From positions 1 through 5,486 of the forward strand of contig DATEDA010000019.1 of the NCBI GenBank assembly GCA_035286595.1: a stretch of 5,486 nt of DNA, given 5' to 3'. The DNA is from DATEDA01 sp035286595 (GTDB lineage: Bacteria > Pseudomonadota > Gammaproteobacteria > Burkholderiales > SG8-39). Shown piece after piece: positions 5,050 through 5,486 of this stretch (positions are counted from its first letter, which is position 1; each line of letters begins with the position of its first letter). The translations under genes and the position numbers were made by a program. The notes under the pieces are model-generated. The model saw only the letters and a list, made by a program, of their open reading frames with translations. It searched no databases and was not told the DNA's origin.

Positions 5050-5486
5050 TCAGAGCCCGAGGTAAGCCTGGCGCACCCGGTCGTCGGCGAGCAGCTCGGC
5101 GCCGGACCCGTGCATCACGATCCGGCCGTTCTCGAGAACGTAGGCGTGCTGCGAGATCTTGAGCGACACCGCGACGTTCTGTTCGACGAGCAGGATCGTC
5201 AGCCCCTTCTGGTGGAGCGTGCGGATGGTGTGGAACACCTCCTGCACCACGGTGGGGGCAAGGCCGAGCGAGGGCTCGTCGAACATGATGAGCTCCGGCT
5301 GCCCCATCAGGCAGCGGCCGATCGCGAGCATCTGCTGCTCGCCCCCCGAGAGCGTCCCGGCCAGCTGGTGCCGCCGTTCGGCGAGCTGCGGGAAGAGCGC
5401 ATACACCTCCTCGAGCGACCGCTTCGCGCTCGCGCGCGCGCGCGGCAGCATCGCACCCATCTCGAGGTTCTCGAGCGCGGTCAGCG
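5050..5486 (-). CDS. livF: Branched-chain amino acid ABC transporter ATP-binding protein LivF, C-terminal part (cut by right window edge)
   Basis: LivF is one of two ATPases (with LivG) that power import of leucine, isoleucine, valine or related substrates through the LivH/LivM permeases. The visible 144 residues are the C-terminal ~60% of a protein usually about 235 residues long; the Walker A loop lies beyond the edge. Seen here are NLEMGA (6-11), the ABC signature LSGGEQQMLAIGRCLM (45-60), Walker B LIMFDEPSLGLAP (65-77) and LLVEQN (98-103), where LivF proteins carry Gln instead of the usual H-loop His, then YVLENGRIVMHG (115-126) and a short tail ending YLGL. The frame stays open to the window edge; the in-frame ATG at 5460 is internal. 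LivF typically closes a liv operon, and the terminator at 4892-4920 fits that. The transported substrate cannot be told from the ATPase; urea and amide importers of the same family are possible. Confidence 0.95.
   Translation of the reverse strand, partial: LTALENLEMGAMLPRARASAKRSLEEVYALFPQLAERRHQLAGTLSGGEQQMLAIGRCLMGQPELIMFDEPSLGLAPTVVQEVFHTIRTLHQKGLTILLVEQNVAVSLKISQHAYVLENGRIVMHGSGAELLADDRVRQAYLGL

Noticed and set aside
4979..5067. Short plus-strand frame of 28 codons after the AGGAGG tract
   Set aside because: The distance from the Shine-Dalgarno tract to the ATG is too long, and the frame runs into the livF coding region on the other strand.

Overview
The window is GC-rich, fully coding-dense bacterial chromosome, and every gene I can support is on the minus strand. 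The protein sequences point to a proteobacterium, most likely a betaproteobacterium: AccA begins with the FLDFEQPIAELEARID motif typical of that phylum, and the alkA-like/accA/tilS order recalls the arrangement I remember from Burkholderia and relatives. That placement rests on memory of gene order and sequence style, not on a search.

Reading in the direction of transcription (right to left): the 3' part of a branched-chain amino acid ABC transporter ATPase gene (livF, cut by the right edge, ending at 5050); a 322-bp non-coding gap (4728-5049) with a convincing intrinsic terminator; a thioredoxin-TPR gene of the CnoX/YbbN type (3870-4727); a 91-bp gap with a very GC-rich inverted repeat; an HNH endonuclease family gene (3191-3778); a gene of unknown function resembling the DUF6352 family (2134-3147); a short AlkA-type DNA glycosylase gene (1502-2137) whose GTG start overlaps the preceding stop; a 75-bp gap with small repeats and a possible promoter; accA (458-1426, TTG start); and the 5' part of tilS (starting at about 489 inside accA and cut by the left edge).

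Functionally this is mostly housekeeping: nutrient uptake (livF), protein folding or redox protection (cnoX), alkylation repair (alkA), the committed step of fatty acid synthesis (accA) and decoding of AUA codons (tilS). The short gaps and overlaps from the HNH gene through tilS suggest a co-transcribed run, possibly with an extra start in front of accA. The least understood part is the HNH endonuclease / DUF6352-like pair in front of and coupled to the glycosylase. I found no RNA gene, CRISPR array, insertion sequence or prophage feature, and no clear sign of a new system; the long plus-strand reading frames are shadows of the minus-strand genes.
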